Below, piece after piece: positions 19,927 to 29,825 of a stretch of 64,000 nt of DNA. Every line of letters starts with the position of its first letter. The first letter of the stretch is position 1. Source of the stretch: Hyphomicrobiales bacterium. GTDB lineage: Bacteria; Pseudomonadota; Alphaproteobacteria; Rhizobiales; Rhizobiaceae. The notes beneath the pieces were generated by a model. That model ran no database searches, was not told the origin of the DNA, and was given only the letters and a program-made list of their open reading frames with translations. The translations under genes were made by a program, and so were the position numbers. The stretch is from the NCBI GenBank assembly GCA_900472395.1, contig UCHV01000011.1, forward strand, positions 17,804-81,803. Reading direction: 5' to 3'.

Positions 19927-22347
19927 TTAATGAGCAATGGTCGTGCCCGATTCGTCCGAACCTTCGACGGTGGCGATGACCGGCGTTTCGATCGAGCCAT
20001 CCCATTCGATAGGCTCCGGCTGGCGAACCAGCGCGTGCTTGATCACTTCGCCCATGCGCGAGACCGGGATGATTTCCATGCCGTTCTTCACATTGTCCGG
20101 AATGTCCGCCAGATCCTTGGCGTTTTCTTCCGGGATCAGCACCTTCTTGATGCCGCCGCGAAGGGCTGCAAGCAGCTTTTCCTTCAGGCCACCGATCGGA
20201 AGCACGCGGCCACGCAGGGTGATTTCACCCGTCATGGCAACATCCTTTGAAACCGGGATACCGGTCATGATCGAGACGATCGCCGTTGCCATGCCGACGC
20301 CGGCCGACGGGCCGTCCTTCGGGGTGGCGCCTTCCGGCACGTGGACGTGGATGTCCGACTTGTCGAAACGCGGCGGCTCGATTCCGAAATCGACGGCGCG
20401 CGAACGGACATAGGATGCCGCTGCCGAAATCGATTCCTTCATGACGTCCTTGAGGTTGCCGGTAACGGTCATGCGACCCTTGCCCGGCATCATCACGCCT
20501 TCGATGGTCAGCAGCTCACCGCCGACTTCCGTCCAGGCGAGACCGGTAACAACGCCGACCTGATCCTCACCCTCGGCTTCACCATGACGGAACCGCGGCA
20601 CGCCGAGGTAGTCCGAAATGTTTTCCGCGGTCACGGCAACCGACTTGGTCTTGCCCTTGATGATTTCGGTCACGGCCTTACGGGCGAGCTTCATCAGTTC
20701 GCGTTCGAAGGAACGAACACCGGCTTCGCGCGTGTACTGCTGGCTGATTGCCATCAGGGCCTCGTCCGAAACCGAGAATTCATTCGGCTGCAGGGCGTGT
20801 TCCTTGATCGCCTTCGGCAGAAGGTGACGCTTGGCGATCTCGCGCTTTTCATCTTCCGTGTAACCGGCGATGCGGATGATCTCCATGCGGTCCATCAGCG
20901 GGCCCGGAATGTTGAGCGTGTTCGCCGTGGTGATGAACATCACGTCGGACAGATCGTATTCGACTTCCAGGTAGTGATCCATGAAGGTCGAGTTCTGGGC
21001 GGGATCGAGCACTTCGAGCAGGGCAGACGACGGATCGCCACGGAAATCCGAACCCATCTTGTCGATTTCGTCGAGCAGGAAGAGCGGGTTGGACTTCTTT
21101 GCCTTCTTCATCGACTGGATGACCTTGCCGGGCATCGAGCCGATATAGGTGCGGCGGTGGCCACGGATCTCGGCTTCGTCACGAACGCCGCCGAGCGCCA
21201 TGCGCACGTATTCGCGGCCGGTCGCCTTGGCAATCGACTGGGCAAGCGAGGTCTTGCCGACGCCCGGAGGGCCGACGAGGCACAGGATCGGGCCCTTGAT
21301 CTTGGTGGCACGCGCCTGAACCGCAAGATACTCGACGATGCGTTCCTTGACCTTCTCGAGGCCGAAGTGATCCAGTTCGAGGATTTTTTCGGCAGCGTTG
21401 AGGTCGGACTTGATCTTCGACTTCTTGCCCCACGGAATGGTCAGCAGCCAATCCAGATAGTTGCGCACGACGGTGGCTTCTGCCGACATCGGGCTCATCT
21501 GGCGCAGCTTCTTGAGTTCGCCATCGGCCTTTTCGCGAGCTTCCTTGGAAAGCTTGGTCTTGGCGATGCGCTCTTCCAGTTCGGCCATCTCGTCACGGCC
21601 GTCTTCGCCGTCGCCGAGTTCCTTCTGGATCGCCTTCATCTGCTCGTTGAGGTAATATTCGCGCTGGGTCTTTTCCATCTGGCGCTTGACGCGCGAGCGG
21701 ATGCGCTTCTCAACCTGCAGAACGGAAATCTCGCCTTCCATGAAGCCAAGAGCCTTTTCAAGGCGCGTCTTGACGCTCACCGTTTCCAGCATTTCCTGCT
21801 TTTCGGTGATCTTGATGGAAAGATGCGAAGCAACCGTGTCGGCAAGCTTGGAATAATCCTCGATCTGGCTGGCGGCGCCGACCACTTCAGGAGAGATCTT
21901 CTTGTTCAGCTTGACGTAGTTTTCGAACTCGGAAACCACGGAGCGCGACAGCGCTTCGACCTCGACCGCATCGTCCTGCGGTTCGTCGAGCGTTTCGGCA
22001 TGGGCTTCGTAGAATTCCTCCCGATCGGTATAGGTCGAGATTTTTGCACGCGCGCGGCCCTCGACCAGAACCTTGACGGTGCCGTCGGGCAGCTTCAGCA
22101 ACTGCAGGACATTGGCTACGGTGCCGATCTTGTAGATCGCCGAGGATTCCGGATCGTCGTCGCCGGCATTGATCTGGGTGGCAAGCATGATCTGCTTGTC
22201 GGAGCCCATGACTTCCTCAAGCGCGCGGATGGATTTCTCACGTCCGACGAACAGGGGAACGATCATATGCGGGAAGACCACGATATCGCGCAGCGGCAGG
22301 ACCGGATAGGTCGCAGGGCTCTGTGCGTCAGACGTCGTATTCGTCAT
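19927..22347 (-). CDS. lon: ATP-dependent protease Lon
   Basis: This 806-residue cytoplasmic AAA+ serine protease degrades misfolded and regulatory proteins. The start at 22347 ([21 protein letters not shown]) is preceded by AAAGGA; an upstream in-frame start is outside the family alignment. An N-terminal LON substrate domain covers about 1-210, a coiled region follows, and then the AAA+ module with Walker [11 protein letters not shown] and Walker [11 protein letters not shown]. The protease domain has the Ser-Lys dyad S681 ([10 protein letters not shown]) and K724 (GGLKEK). A CTTGAA hexamer lies about 95 bp upstream. Confidence 0.98.
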   Translation of the reverse strand: MTNTTSDAQSPATYPVLPLRDIVVFPHMIVPLFVGREKSIRALEEVMGSDKQIMLATQINAGDDDPESSAIYKIGTVANVLQLLKLPDGTVKVLVEGRARAKISTYTDREEFYEAHAETLDEPQDDAVEVEALSRSVVSEFENYVKLNKKISPEVVGAASQIEDYSKLADTVASHLSIKITEKQEMLETVSVKTRLEKALGFMEGEISVLQVEKRIRSRVKRQMEKTQREYYLNEQMKAIQKELGDGEDGRDEMAELEERIAKTKLSKEAREKADGELKKLRQMSPMSAEATVVRNYLDWLLTIPWGKKSKIKSDLNAAEKILELDHFGLEKVKERIVEYLAVQARATKIKGPILCLVGPPGVGKTSLAQSIAKATGREYVRMALGGVRDEAEIRGHRRTYIGSMPGKVIQSMKKAKKSNPLFLLDEIDKMGSDFRGDPSSALLEVLDPAQNSTFMDHYLEVEYDLSDVMFITTANTLNIPGPLMDRMEIIRIAGYTEDEKREIAKRHLLPKAIKEHALQPNEFSVSDEALMAISQQYTREAGVRSFERELMKLARKAVTEIIKGKTKSVAVTAENISDYLGVPRFRHGEAEGEDQVGVVTGLAWTEVGGELLTIEGVMMPGKGRMTVTGNLKDVMKESISAAASYVRSRAVDFGIEPPRFDKSDIHVHVPEGATPKDGPSAGVGMATAIVSIMTGIPVSKDVAMTGEITLRGRVLPIGGLKEKLLAALRGGIKKVLIPEENAKDLADIPDNVKNGMEIIPVSRMGEVIKHALVRQPEPIEWDGSIETPVIATVEGSDESGTTIAH

Positions 22348-22760
22348 GTCATTTCCTTTCTCGTCCCGTTTCCGGGAACATGCCTGCAAGCAATTCACCA
22401 GGCATTTTGGTCTTGCCCAAAGTGGTAACCTACTAGGCTTTTTTCAAGCCATCCAGTCCACGCATGACAAATCTGCGACAGTATTAGAACTGTTGCATGC
22501 GATGCTTACGTCAGACTGGAAAGTGTCTGGTCAGTTTTTCGAATAGTTCGCAGGCGGGGCCGGATGGCGGCGCGTCCATTCGTTCGATCGCGGCTCAAGG
22601 GCTAAGCCTTGCCGGCAATCTTGTTTCCGGTCGCCTCCCCTGTCCACAACATGGGCAGAAGTACGATCCACCGCGACGCAAACTCCAGACAAAACGCGCG
22701 GCATTCAGAAACGGGTTCGGCGGAGAGGTTTCCCTCCCCGCCGACAATTGCATCACGCCA
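22348..22760. other. Intergenic region between clpX and lon
   Basis: About 410 bp without a credible gene. It contains the lon leader and upstream region (CTTGAA on the minus strand at 22448-22443) and, at 22718-22743, an 11-bp hairpin with a GAAA loop following clpX. No conserved RNA could be recognised. Confidence 0.5.
22718..22743 (-). terminator. Hairpin after clpX, probable terminator
   Basis: On the minus strand CGGCGGGGAGG, GAAA and CCTCTCCGCCG form an 11-bp stem with one G-T pair. It lies 18 bp after the clpX stop. A proper T tract is missing, so termination may be inefficient. Confidence 0.5.
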
Positions 22761-24038
22761 TCAGGCGGAAACGTTGGCCTTCTCGTCCTGACGATCGGCG
22801 TAGATGTAAAGCGGACGGGCATTGCCCTTCACCACATCATCCGAGATTACGACTTCACGAACGCCTTCGAGTGTCGGCAGTTCGAACATCGTGTCGAGCA
22901 GGATCTTTTCCATGATCGAACGAAGGCCACGAGCACCGGTCTTGCGCACGATCGCCTTGCGGGCGATTTCGCGCAGCGCGTCCTCGTGGAAGGTCAGTTC
23001 AACGTCTTCCATCTCGAACAGGCGCTGGTATTGCTTGACAAGAGCGTTCTTCGGCTCCGACAGGATCTGGATCAGCGCGTCCTCATCGAGATCCTCGAGC
23101 GTTGCCAGAACCGGCAGACGACCGATGAATTCCGGAATGAGTCCGAACTTGACCAGATCTTCCGGCTCCAGTTCGCGCAGCACTTCGCCGACGCGACGGT
23201 CGTCCGGTGCCTGAACGCTCGCGCCAAAACCGATCGAGGTCTTTTCGCCACGGGCCGAAATGATCTTGTCGAGACCGGCGAATGCACCGCCGCAGATGAA
23301 CAGGATGTTCGTCGTGTCGACCTGCAGGAATTCCTGCTGCGGATGCTTGCGGCCACCCTGCGGCGGCACCGAGGCAACCGTGCCTTCCATGATCTTCAAC
23401 AGAGCCTGCTGCACGCCTTCGCCCGATACGTCGCGGGTGATCGACGGGTTGTCGGACTTACGCGAGATCTTGTCGACTTCGTCGATGTAAACGATGCCGC
23501 GCTGGGCGCGTTCAACGTTGTAATCGGCCGACTGAAGAAGCTTCAGGATGATGTTTTCAACGTCTTCACCAACGTAACCGGCTTCGGTCAGTGTCGTGGC
23601 ATCAGCCATGGTGAAGGGAACGTCGATGATGCGGGCAAGCGTCTGGGCAAGATAGGTCTTGCCGCAGCCGGTCGGGCCGACCAGCATGATGTTCGACTTC
23701 GCCAGCTCGATCTCGTTGTTCTTCGAGGCATGCGCGAGACGCTTGTAGTGGTTATGCACCGCCACAGAGAGAATCTTCTTCGCCTGCTTCTGGCCGATGA
23801 CGTATTCGTCGAGAACCTCGATGATGTCCTGGGGCGTGGGAACGCCTTCGCGGGACTTGTTCAGCGAGCTTTTGTTCTCTTCGCGAATGATGTCCATGCA
23901 CAACTCGACGCATTCATCGCAGATGAATACGGTCGGTCCTGCAATAAGCTTGCGGACCTCGTGCTGGCTCTTTCCGCAGAAGGAGCAGTACAGGGTATTC
24001 TTGGAGTCGCTGCCGTTGCCGCCGCTGACCTTGCTCAT
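22761..24038 (-). CDS. clpX: ClpXP protease ATP-binding subunit ClpX
   Basis: This 425-residue AAA+ unfoldase feeds substrates to ClpP. The start at 24038 ([20 protein letters not shown]) gives the normal length. The N-terminal zinc-binding domain has CSFCGKSQ and CDECVELC. The AAA+ core has Walker [14 protein letters not shown], Walker [11 protein letters not shown], and the pore/ClpP-contact region. It lies downstream of clpP on the same strand but with a 290-bp gap. It may have its own promoter. Confidence 0.98.
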   Translation of the reverse strand: MSKVSGGNGSDSKNTLYCSFCGKSQHEVRKLIAGPTVFICDECVELCMDIIREENKSSLNKSREGVPTPQDIIEVLDEYVIGQKQAKKILSVAVHNHYKRLAHASKNNEIELAKSNIMLVGPTGCGKTYLAQTLARIIDVPFTMADATTLTEAGYVGEDVENIILKLLQSADYNVERAQRGIVYIDEVDKISRKSDNPSITRDVSGEGVQQALLKIMEGTVASVPPQGGRKHPQQEFLQVDTTNILFICGGAFAGLDKIISARGEKTSIGFGASVQAPDDRRVGEVLRELEPEDLVKFGLIPEFIGRLPVLATLEDLDEDALIQILSEPKNALVKQYQRLFEMEDVELTFHEDALREIARKAIVRKTGARGLRSIMEKILLDTMFELPTLEGVREVVISDDVVKGNARPLYIYADRQDEKANVSA

Positions 24039-24110
24039 ATCACTTTCCTTCCAGCACCGCCGCCCGAACCGTTTCAACACGCGGGCAGACACTTACATCG
24101 CCGGCCGGCC

Positions 24111-24129
24111 GGCCTCCTTGTGGGAGGCC
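24111..24129. other. Hairpin in the clpX upstream region
   Basis: GGCCTCC and GGAGGCC form a perfect 7-bp stem with a TTGTG loop, about 75 bp upstream of clpX, next to a GGCC-rich run. The function is unknown; it could be a weak terminator for clpP or part of the clpX leader. Confidence 0.4.
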
Positions 24130-24328
24130 AGGCCCGCTTGAACCTTCAAGGGGTACTCTACCGGGCCGGACGACAGTCCTGGACCGGTGGCAACGAAACC
24201 CCTTCCAGACCGAATGCTATGTCATAAGAATTCAACACAGCCTTAATATGGACTATTAGTTTGTTCCTGGCCAGATTAAACCCCTTTTCGGTCACAACGG
24301 GGTGAGCCCTGGCCAGGCATTCGGCCGA

Positions 24329-24961
24329 TTACGCGGCCGGAGTACCTTCGATCTGCTCACGCGAGGTGAGGATCTTGTCGACGACGCCCCAAGCCTGCGC
24401 TTCATCGGCATCCATGAAATGGTCGCGGTCGAGGGTCTTTTCAACTTCCTCGTAGGTGCGGCCGGTATGCTTCACATAGACTTCGTTGAGGCGCTTCTTC
24501 ATCTTCAATATGTCACGAGCATGACGCTCGATATCGGATGCCTGGCCCTGGAAACCGCCCGACGGCTGGTGAACCATGATGCGCGAGTTCGGCATGGCGA
24601 AACGCATGCCCTTTTCGCCGGCGCACAGGAGCAGCGAGCCCATCGAGGCGGCCTGGCCGATGCACAGCGTCGAAACAGCCGGCTTGATGAACTGCATCGT
24701 GTCGTAGATCGACATGCCGGCAGTGACGACACCGCCCGGCGAATTGATGTAGAGCGCGATTTCCTTCTTCGGGTTTTCAGCCTCGAGGAACAGCAGCTGG
24801 GCGCAGACGAGCGACGCCATCTGATCTTCCACCGGACCGGTGACGAAGATGATGCGTTCCTTCAGGAGGCGCGAAAAGATGTCGTAGGAGCGCTCACCGC
24901 GGTTGGTCTGCTCGACGACCATAGGCACCAGGGCCATTGCGGTATCAACTGGATTTCTCAT
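24329..24961 (-). CDS. clpP: ATP-dependent Clp protease proteolytic subunit
   Basis: This 210-residue serine peptidase forms the tetradecameric barrel used by ClpX and ClpA. The catalytic triad is visible as S106 (QAASMGS), H131 ([10 protein letters not shown]) and D180 (LDRDHF). The N-terminus [20 protein letters not shown] includes the expected processed leader region. The start is preceded by AAAGGACG. A candidate heat-shock promoter lies about 70-100 bp upstream. Confidence 0.98.
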   Translation of the reverse strand: MRNPVDTAMALVPMVVEQTNRGERSYDIFSRLLKERIIFVTGPVEDQMASLVCAQLLFLEAENPKKEIALYINSPGGVVTAGMSIYDTMQFIKPAVSTLCIGQAASMGSLLLCAGEKGMRFAMPNSRIMVHQPSGGFQGQASDIERHARDILKMKKRLNEVYVKHTGRTYEEVEKTLDRDHFMDADEAQAWGVVDKILTSREQIEGTPAA

Positions 24962-25342
24962 GTCCGTCCTTTGTCAAATGCCTTGCCGAAGGCAGCCTGC
25001 GCCCCGGAATCATTGGAATGGGTCAATCCCTACATAGAGTGTCAACGCCTGTCACTTCAAGACGGAGACCCCGATATCCTTAACCTGATCCCGTTGATAG
25101 GCACCCCTGCTAAAGATTTTCCTACACGGGGGAACCCGGCAACGACATCAGGATGGTGCCTACACAGATTTTCCCGGGCGTATGGTAAAGCAAAGCTGAA
25201 CACAGAATTGATTTCTGTATAGGTCAAATTTTCATACAATTTACTAGTATAGCAACATTGTCTTAAACACTCCTCGCCATTCTGGCGGCGCACAGAGCAG
25301 GATTGTTCGGTTGAACATCGCTTTTGGGGCGGGGAACGTGTC
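24962..25342. other. Divergent intergenic region between clpP and the diguanylate cyclase
   Basis: This 380-bp region has no credible gene. It holds a candidate clpP heat-shock-type promoter (25032-25061, minus), an AT-rich stretch at 25195-25260, and a purine-rich ribosome site (GGGGCGGGGA) just before the TTG start of the cyclase. Confidence 0.5.
25032..25061 (-). promoter_or_regulatory. Candidate heat-shock (sigma-32-like) promoter of clpP
   Basis: On the minus strand CTTGAA (25061-25056) matches the alphaproteobacterial sigma-32 -35. TCTATGT (25038-25032) resembles the CYTATNT -10, with a 17-bp spacer that is slightly long. ClpP heat-shock control is known in the group. This assignment is tentative. 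Confidence 0.35.
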
Positions 25343-26596
25343 TTGGATATTCTTACCGGAATGATGATCTGGGCGGCGGAAGCGCTGACCCTTGCGGCAG
25401 TTTTGTTCTCCCGGTGGCTCAATGGACGAAGCGACCGGTATTTTCTGAGCTGGAGCGCCGGTTTCGTATTGCATGGTGTCGGCGTCGCTTTCATCGGCAT
25501 CCGCGGACAAATCCCCGATTTCCTGTCGATCGAGATCGCCAACACGATGATGCTGGCAGGCGTCGGTTTCTGGATTGCAGGCATGCTGCAGTTCGATCGC
25601 CGGCCGGTTGAAGGTTATGTGGCCGTGCCTGCTTTGATCTGGATCGCCGGCATGCTGTTGACCGATGTGCGCGAAACATTCGCCTACCGTGTCGCTCTCT
25701 ACAATATGGCGGCAGCAGTCGGTTATGCTGTCATCGTCGCCATCATACTGCGCGAACGGGCGCAATCACCGAAGAGCCGCAGCATGATGGCAGGTTTTGT
25801 CGGCCTTTATGGGCTGACCAACCTGACGATCGCAATCGTTGCCTTATGGCGCCAGGCCGAAACCTTCGAGACCGCGCCGAACGGCACCGTGCTTTTTCTG
25901 CCTGCAGCCTTCTGTTTCATGGGCAGCGTCATGAGTTGCGCGAAGCTTTTGAGTGAACGTTCGGAAAAACACCTCAAGATGCTGGCGCTGACAGACCCGC
26001 TGACCGGCGTTCTCAATCGCCGCGGCCTCCTCGAAACCTTCGACGCATTGCGACATGCGGACCGACAGAACCGGCCGATGCTGGCATTGCTGCATTTCGA
26101 TCTCGACGCATTCAAGCAGATCAATGACCGTTACGGCCATCAGGCCGGCGACACGGTGCTGATGACCTATGCCCGGATAGGCCAGTTGCCGCTGCGCGGC
26201 CGCGGTTTCTTTGGTCGCATGGGCGGTGAAGAATTTGCGGCCGTGGTGCGTGTGGCCGACATCGCCGAGGCTGTCGGCATTGCCGAAGCCGTTCGCCTGA
26301 CGCTGAAACGGCAAACGATCCGTTCCGGCGATCATCGCATCAACGTCACCGTCAGCACGGGAATTGCCATGACCGACGCCGGCACGGCCGATCTCGACGC
26401 CTTGCTGAGCGCTGCCGACCGCGCGCTTTATGCCGCCAAGGAAAATGGTCGTGACCGAACCGCCTATGCCGATGACCCAGAGATCGTGATCGTGCCCGCC
26501 ACCGACCGGATCAGTCCGGAAATGCCGCCAAGCGATGCCACAACGGACAAACAGGTGGCGACACTGACCAGGCTGGTCTCGATCGGCAACCGCTAA
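25343..26596 (+). CDS. Membrane-bound diguanylate cyclase (GGDEF domain)
   Basis: This 417-residue protein is predicted to make c-di-GMP from two GTP. Residues about 1-205 contain roughly six hydrophobic helices of a membrane sensor; the C-terminal half is a GGDEF domain with active-site loop GGEEF at 294-298 and the upstream FDLDAFKQINDRYGHQAGD. The position 5 residues before GGEEF, where the product-inhibition RxxD site usually sits, reads RGRG, so the I-site seems absent. The TTG at 25343 is preferred because of GGGGCGGGGA just upstream; an ATG at 25361 is the alternative. No EAL domain. Confidence 0.9.
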   Translation: MDILTGMMIWAAEALTLAAVLFSRWLNGRSDRYFLSWSAGFVLHGVGVAFIGIRGQIPDFLSIEIANTMMLAGVGFWIAGMLQFDRRPVEGYVAVPALIWIAGMLLTDVRETFAYRVALYNMAAAVGYAVIVAIILRERAQSPKSRSMMAGFVGLYGLTNLTIAIVALWRQAETFETAPNGTVLFLPAAFCFMGSVMSCAKLLSERSEKHLKMLALTDPLTGVLNRRGLLETFDALRHADRQNRPMLALLHFDLDAFKQINDRYGHQAGDTVLMTYARIGQLPLRGRGFFGRMGGEEFAAVVRVADIAEAVGIAEAVRLTLKRQTIRSGDHRINVTVSTGIAMTDAGTADLDALLSAADRALYAAKENGRDRTAYADDPEIVIVPATDRISPEMPPSDATTDKQVATLTRLVSIGNR

Positions 26597-26599
26597 GAC

Positions 26600-26621
26600 C
26601 CTTGCCCTTGGCGCGGCAAGG
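26600..26621. other. Hairpin between the cyclase and ggt
   Basis: CCTTGCC and GGCAAGG form a perfect 7-bp stem with an 8-nt loop in the 57-bp gap. There is no T tract, so it may only reduce read-through. Confidence 0.4.
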
Positions 26622-26653
26622 CCCAAATCCTCCTTACAGAGGGAGGAACGGCC

Positions 26654-28426
26654 ATGCGGATATTCAGCAGCCTCATTGCATCGACGATATTTGCCACCGG
26701 CATTGTAACGGCCGCGTCGGCGCAGCAGGCATCCGACACCACGGCGCCTGAACGTGCCACAGGCACGACATCGGCCAAACGCGTCGAAGCCAAGACGTTC
26801 ATGGTCGCAGCGGCCAACCCGCTGGCAGCCGAAGCCGGGCGCGAAGTGATCGCCGGAGGCGGCAATGCCATTGACGCGATGGTGGCGGTGCAGACCGTGC
26901 TCGGGCTGGTGGAGCCGCAAAGCTCCGGCCTCGGCGGCGGCGCCTTCCTCGTCTATTACGATGCCGCTTCGAAAAAGCTCACCACTTTCGACGGGCGCGA
27001 AAAAGCGCCCATGCAGGCGACACCAAAACTGTTTCTCGACGACAAGGGCGAGCCGTTGAAATTCATGGATGCGGTGGTGGGCGGCCGGTCAGTCGGCACG
27101 CCGGGCGCAGTTCGCCTTCTGGAGGATGTTCACAAACGTTATGGCAAGGCTGAATGGGCCCAGCTGCTCGAACCGGCAGAAAAGCTGGCAACTGCCGGTT
27201 TTCAGGTTTCGCCGAGACTTGCCTCGCTGATCGCCTCCGAGGGTGAGAGGCTGAAGAAATACGAAGGCCCCCGCAACTATTTCTTCGACCAGTCCGGCGC
27301 GCCGCTAAAGGCCGGCACTGTTCTGAAAAACCCCGCCTATGCCGAAACATTGTCCGCGATTGCCAAGGGCGGCGCGGATGCCTTTTACAAAGGGCCGATC
27401 GCCGAGGCTATCGTCAAGACCGTGCGTGAGGCCGTGGACAATCCGGGCGTTTTATCTCTTGCCGATTTCGACAGCTACACGATCAAGGAACGCGATCCCG
27501 TGTGCTTCACCTATCGCGCGCTTGACGTCTGCGGCATGGGACCGCCCTCCTCCGGTGGCGTGGCGATCAGCCAGATGCTGGGCATGATGGAAAATTTCGA
27601 TCTGAAAGGGTTCGGGCCGGACAATGTCGAAAGCTGGCGGATCCTTGGGGATGCGCAACGCCTCGCCTTCGCCGATCGCGAGCGGTATGTCGCCGACACC
27701 GATTTCGTGCCACTGCCGATCAAGGGACTGATCGACAAGAACTATCTTGGAGAACGCGCGAAACTCCTGGACGTCGACCCTGCCAATCCCAAGGCACTCA
27801 CCAAGGACCAGGTGAAGGCCGGTGAGCCGCAATGGGATCACGCCCTGCTGTTTGGGCGCGACGCCGCGCTGGAAATGCCTTCCACCAGCCATTTCGTCAT
27901 CGTCGACAAGCAGGGCAATGTCGTATCGATGACGACAACGATCGAAAGCGGTTTCGGATCGCGGCTGATGACGAACGGCTTTCTGCTCAACAACGAACTG
28001 ACGGACTTTTCCTTCAAGACACATGATAACGGACTACCCGTTGCCAACCGCGTCGAACCTGGCAAACGGCCGCGCTCATCCATGGCGCCGACCATCGTGA
28101 TGAAGGACGGCAAGCCGCTGCTCGCCATCGGTTCGCCGGGTGGCAGCCAGATCATCGGTTATGTGGCGCAGGCGCTGGTCGCCTATATCGATTGGGGCAT
28201 GCCGGTGGAACAGATCGTTGCACAGCCACACCTGATCAACCGTTTCGGCACCTACGACATCGAGGCAGGCACCACGGCGGAAAGGTTTGCCGAACCGCTG
28301 AAGGCGCTGGGTTTCGAGGTGAAGGCTGGCGAGATGAATTCAGGCCTGCATGCCATCGAGATCAACGAAGGCGGCTTGGTCGGCAGTGCCGATCCGCGTC
28401 GCGAGGGCGTGGCAGTGGGGGAATAA
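26654..28426 (+). CDS. ggt: Gamma-glutamyltransferase, periplasmic
   Basis: This 590-residue precursor starts MRIFSSLIASTIFATG with a Sec signal peptide (cut near ASAQQ). Gamma-glutamyltranspeptidases hydrolyse or transfer the gamma-glutamyl group of glutathione. The enzyme self-cleaves before a threonine; here that is T411 in PSTSHFVIVD. Substrate-binding R115 lies in FDGREKAP, and the oxyanion and glycine-rich regions (SSGLGGGAFLV, GGSQIIGYV) are present. A strong GAGGGAGG ribosome site precedes the ATG. It follows the cyclase by 57 bp, but functional linkage is not evident. Confidence 0.95.
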   Translation: MRIFSSLIASTIFATGIVTAASAQQASDTTAPERATGTTSAKRVEAKTFMVAAANPLAAEAGREVIAGGGNAIDAMVAVQTVLGLVEPQSSGLGGGAFLVYYDAASKKLTTFDGREKAPMQATPKLFLDDKGEPLKFMDAVVGGRSVGTPGAVRLLEDVHKRYGKAEWAQLLEPAEKLATAGFQVSPRLASLIASEGERLKKYEGPRNYFFDQSGAPLKAGTVLKNPAYAETLSAIAKGGADAFYKGPIAEAIVKTVREAVDNPGVLSLADFDSYTIKERDPVCFTYRALDVCGMGPPSSGGVAISQMLGMMENFDLKGFGPDNVESWRILGDAQRLAFADRERYVADTDFVPLPIKGLIDKNYLGERAKLLDVDPANPKALTKDQVKAGEPQWDHALLFGRDAALEMPSTSHFVIVDKQGNVVSMTTTIESGFGSRLMTNGFLLNNELTDFSFKTHDNGLPVANRVEPGKRPRSSMAPTIVMKDGKPLLAIGSPGGSQIIGYVAQALVAYIDWGMPVEQIVAQPHLINRFGTYDIEAGTTAERFAEPLKALGFEVKAGEMNSGLHAIEINEGGLVGSADPRREGVAVGE

Positions 28427-28452
28427 GCTCCCCCAACACATCGAAAAGGTTA

Positions 28453-28695
28453 TTACATCCAGCTGCGGCCATCGCCGCCTTCTGCCTGGCAGCCATAGGG
28501 AGGCAAGACATTGCCGAATGTGGCATGCAGCTTGTCGCAGCCCCATTTGCGGATGGGTTGCGGCATGTTGGTATTCAGTGTGATACCGACTTCGTCATAA
28601 GGGCTATCGGTATTGCTGACATAAGTGTGCCAGCGAAAACCGAAGAAACCGACCATGGCGATGACGATAATCAGAAGCATTCTCAAGACGCGCAT
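28453..28695 (-). CDS. Small membrane-anchored or secreted protein
   Basis: This 80-residue protein begins at the ATG at 28695 (MRVLRMLLIIVIAMVGFFGF), a single hydrophobic N-terminal helix or signal anchor. The rest is a short extracytoplasmic domain with two cysteines (WGCDKLHATFGN and LPPYGCQ) that could form a disulfide. I do not recognise a family. It converges with ggt (27 bp between stops). A longer in-frame start at 28758 is possible but gives a poor N-terminus. Confidence 0.65.
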   Translation of the reverse strand: MRVLRMLLIIVIAMVGFFGFRWHTYVSNTDSPYDEVGITLNTNMPQPIRKWGCDKLHATFGNVLPPYGCQAEGGDGRSWM

Positions 28696-28789
28696 GACGA
28701 CGGACCCTAGGCTGTTATGGATGCGCGTGGTGTAACGTCCCAGGCCACGCCACGTCACCCCTCAGCCGAACTTTCCCCAACTTGGATCG

Positions 28790-29143
28790 TCACAGACGGA
28801 TCACGTAATCCTTGCGAGTCGTTTCAACCACTTCCCACGTTCCCTTGAAGCCCGGTCTCAACACCATGCTGTCTCCTGCGCGCAGGTGCATCGGTTCGCC
28901 ACCTTCAGCCGTCACGATCGAATGGCCGGCAAGGATGTGGAAGTATTCCCACTCCTCATAGATGATCCGCCATTTTCCGGGCGTCGATTCCCATACGCCG
29001 GCATAGATGCCGCCCGGCGCCTCTTCGACATTCCAGCTGCGGAATTTCGGAGTGCCGGAGACCAGTCTGTCCGCTGCCGGAGCGCCCTCCTCCACTTCGA
29101 CCGATGAAAGATCGAACGTCGTGAATGCTTCAGATGCAGGCAT
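28790..29143 (-). CDS. Cupin domain protein (cupin_3/DUF861-like)
   Basis: This 117-residue protein has a single cupin barrel: GKWRIIYEEWEYFHILAGHS (about 56-75) with the glutamate/histidine metal-site region, and LRAGDSMVLRPGFKGTWEV. The ATG at 29143 follows GAGGAGA; the tetR stop lies 2 bp before it, so both are co-translated. The family includes (S)-ureidoglycine aminohydrolase-like and EutQ-like proteins, but no substrate can be assigned. Coupling to the BdcR-like regulator suggests co-regulation. Confidence 0.85.
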   Translation of the reverse strand: MPASEAFTTFDLSSVEVEEGAPAADRLVSGTPKFRSWNVEEAPGGIYAGVWESTPGKWRIIYEEWEYFHILAGHSIVTAEGGEPMHLRAGDSMVLRPGFKGTWEVVETTRKDYVIRL

Positions 29144-29145
29144 GG

Positions 29146-29742
29146 TCACTTCTCCTCAAGTTCATGGGCAAGCTGGCGGGACGCAATGGTCGCGATACGC
29201 TGCAGGCGGTCCGGCGAAAGACCGTTGCGGGCACTCGATGAGAGGCCGGCCAGTGTCGCCATCACATAATCCATCACCATTTCGGCCTTTTCCGGGGCAT
29301 GCAGACTGACACCGGAATGAACCGCGTCATATGTCATATCCAGCAGACGCCGTGCCTGCTGGCATGCCTGCGCATCGACGCCACCACGTGCACCTTCGAT
29401 GACCATACATCCCGTACCGTTGCCGCCACCGTAGTTTGCCGCAGCCTCGCCAAGCAGACGGGCGACACCTTCCGCCAGCGGCACATCAGCGGCCAGCGCA
29501 CCAACGATATCGATGCCTTCCAGCTCGGCATATCGCTGCAAAACCTGCCCATAAAGTGCCGATTTGCTGCCAAACGCGGAATAGAAACTTGGCGGGTTGA
29601 TGCCTATCGCGTCAGTAAGATCGGCAACGCTCAAAGCATCATAACCCTTTTCGGCAAACAGCGCCTGCGCCTTGTCGAGTGCCTGCTCCATATCGAAAGC
29701 GCGCGGCCTGCCGCGGCTCTTGTTTATTTTTGTAGTGCCCAT
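29146..29742 (-). CDS. bdcR: TetR family regulator, BdcR-like
   Basis: This 198-residue regulator has an N-terminal TetR helix-turn-helix (about 14-60: GRPRAFDMEQALDKAQALFA...LSVADLTDAIGINPPSFYSAFGSK) and a ligand-binding C-terminal helical domain with GGGNGTGCMVIEGARG. The sequence resembles E. coli BdcR, and it is divergent from the bdcA-like gene, as in E. coli. It overlaps closely with the cupin gene downstream. Two palindromes in the 83-bp divergent gap are likely operators, one over its own start codon. The symbol rests on similarity plus synteny from memory. Confidence 0.85.
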   Translation of the reverse strand: MGTTKINKSRGRPRAFDMEQALDKAQALFAEKGYDALSVADLTDAIGINPPSFYSAFGSKSALYGQVLQRYAELEGIDIVGALAADVPLAEGVARLLGEAAANYGGGNGTGCMVIEGARGGVDAQACQQARRLLDMTYDAVHSGVSLHAPEKAEMVMDYVMATLAGLSSSARNGLSPDRLQRIATIASRQLAHELEEK

Positions 29743-29746
29743 TACA
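29731..29746. promoter_or_regulatory. Candidate BdcR-type operator 1, over the tetR start
   Basis: TGTAGTGCCCATTACA is an inverted repeat (TGTAGTG against TGTAATG, one mismatch) that includes the regulator start codon. Its half-site TGTA is shared with operator 2. This fits autorepression by a TetR dimer. Confidence 0.5.
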
Positions 29747-29776
29747 AAACCATTGACGAAGTTCCAGAAGCCAATT

Positions 29777-29794
29777 ATGTAACGCTTACTACAT
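29777..29794. promoter_or_regulatory. Candidate BdcR-type operator 2, upstream of bdcA
   Basis: ATGTAACGCTTACTACAT has perfect ATGTA/TACAT outer arms and contains an inner palindrome GTAA-CGC-TTAC. It lies 31 bp upstream of the bdcA-like ATG, where a bound repressor would block transcription. Confidence 0.5.
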
Positions 29795-29825
29795 TAATTC
29801 TCAACCCCCAGGATGGAGTAATGCA

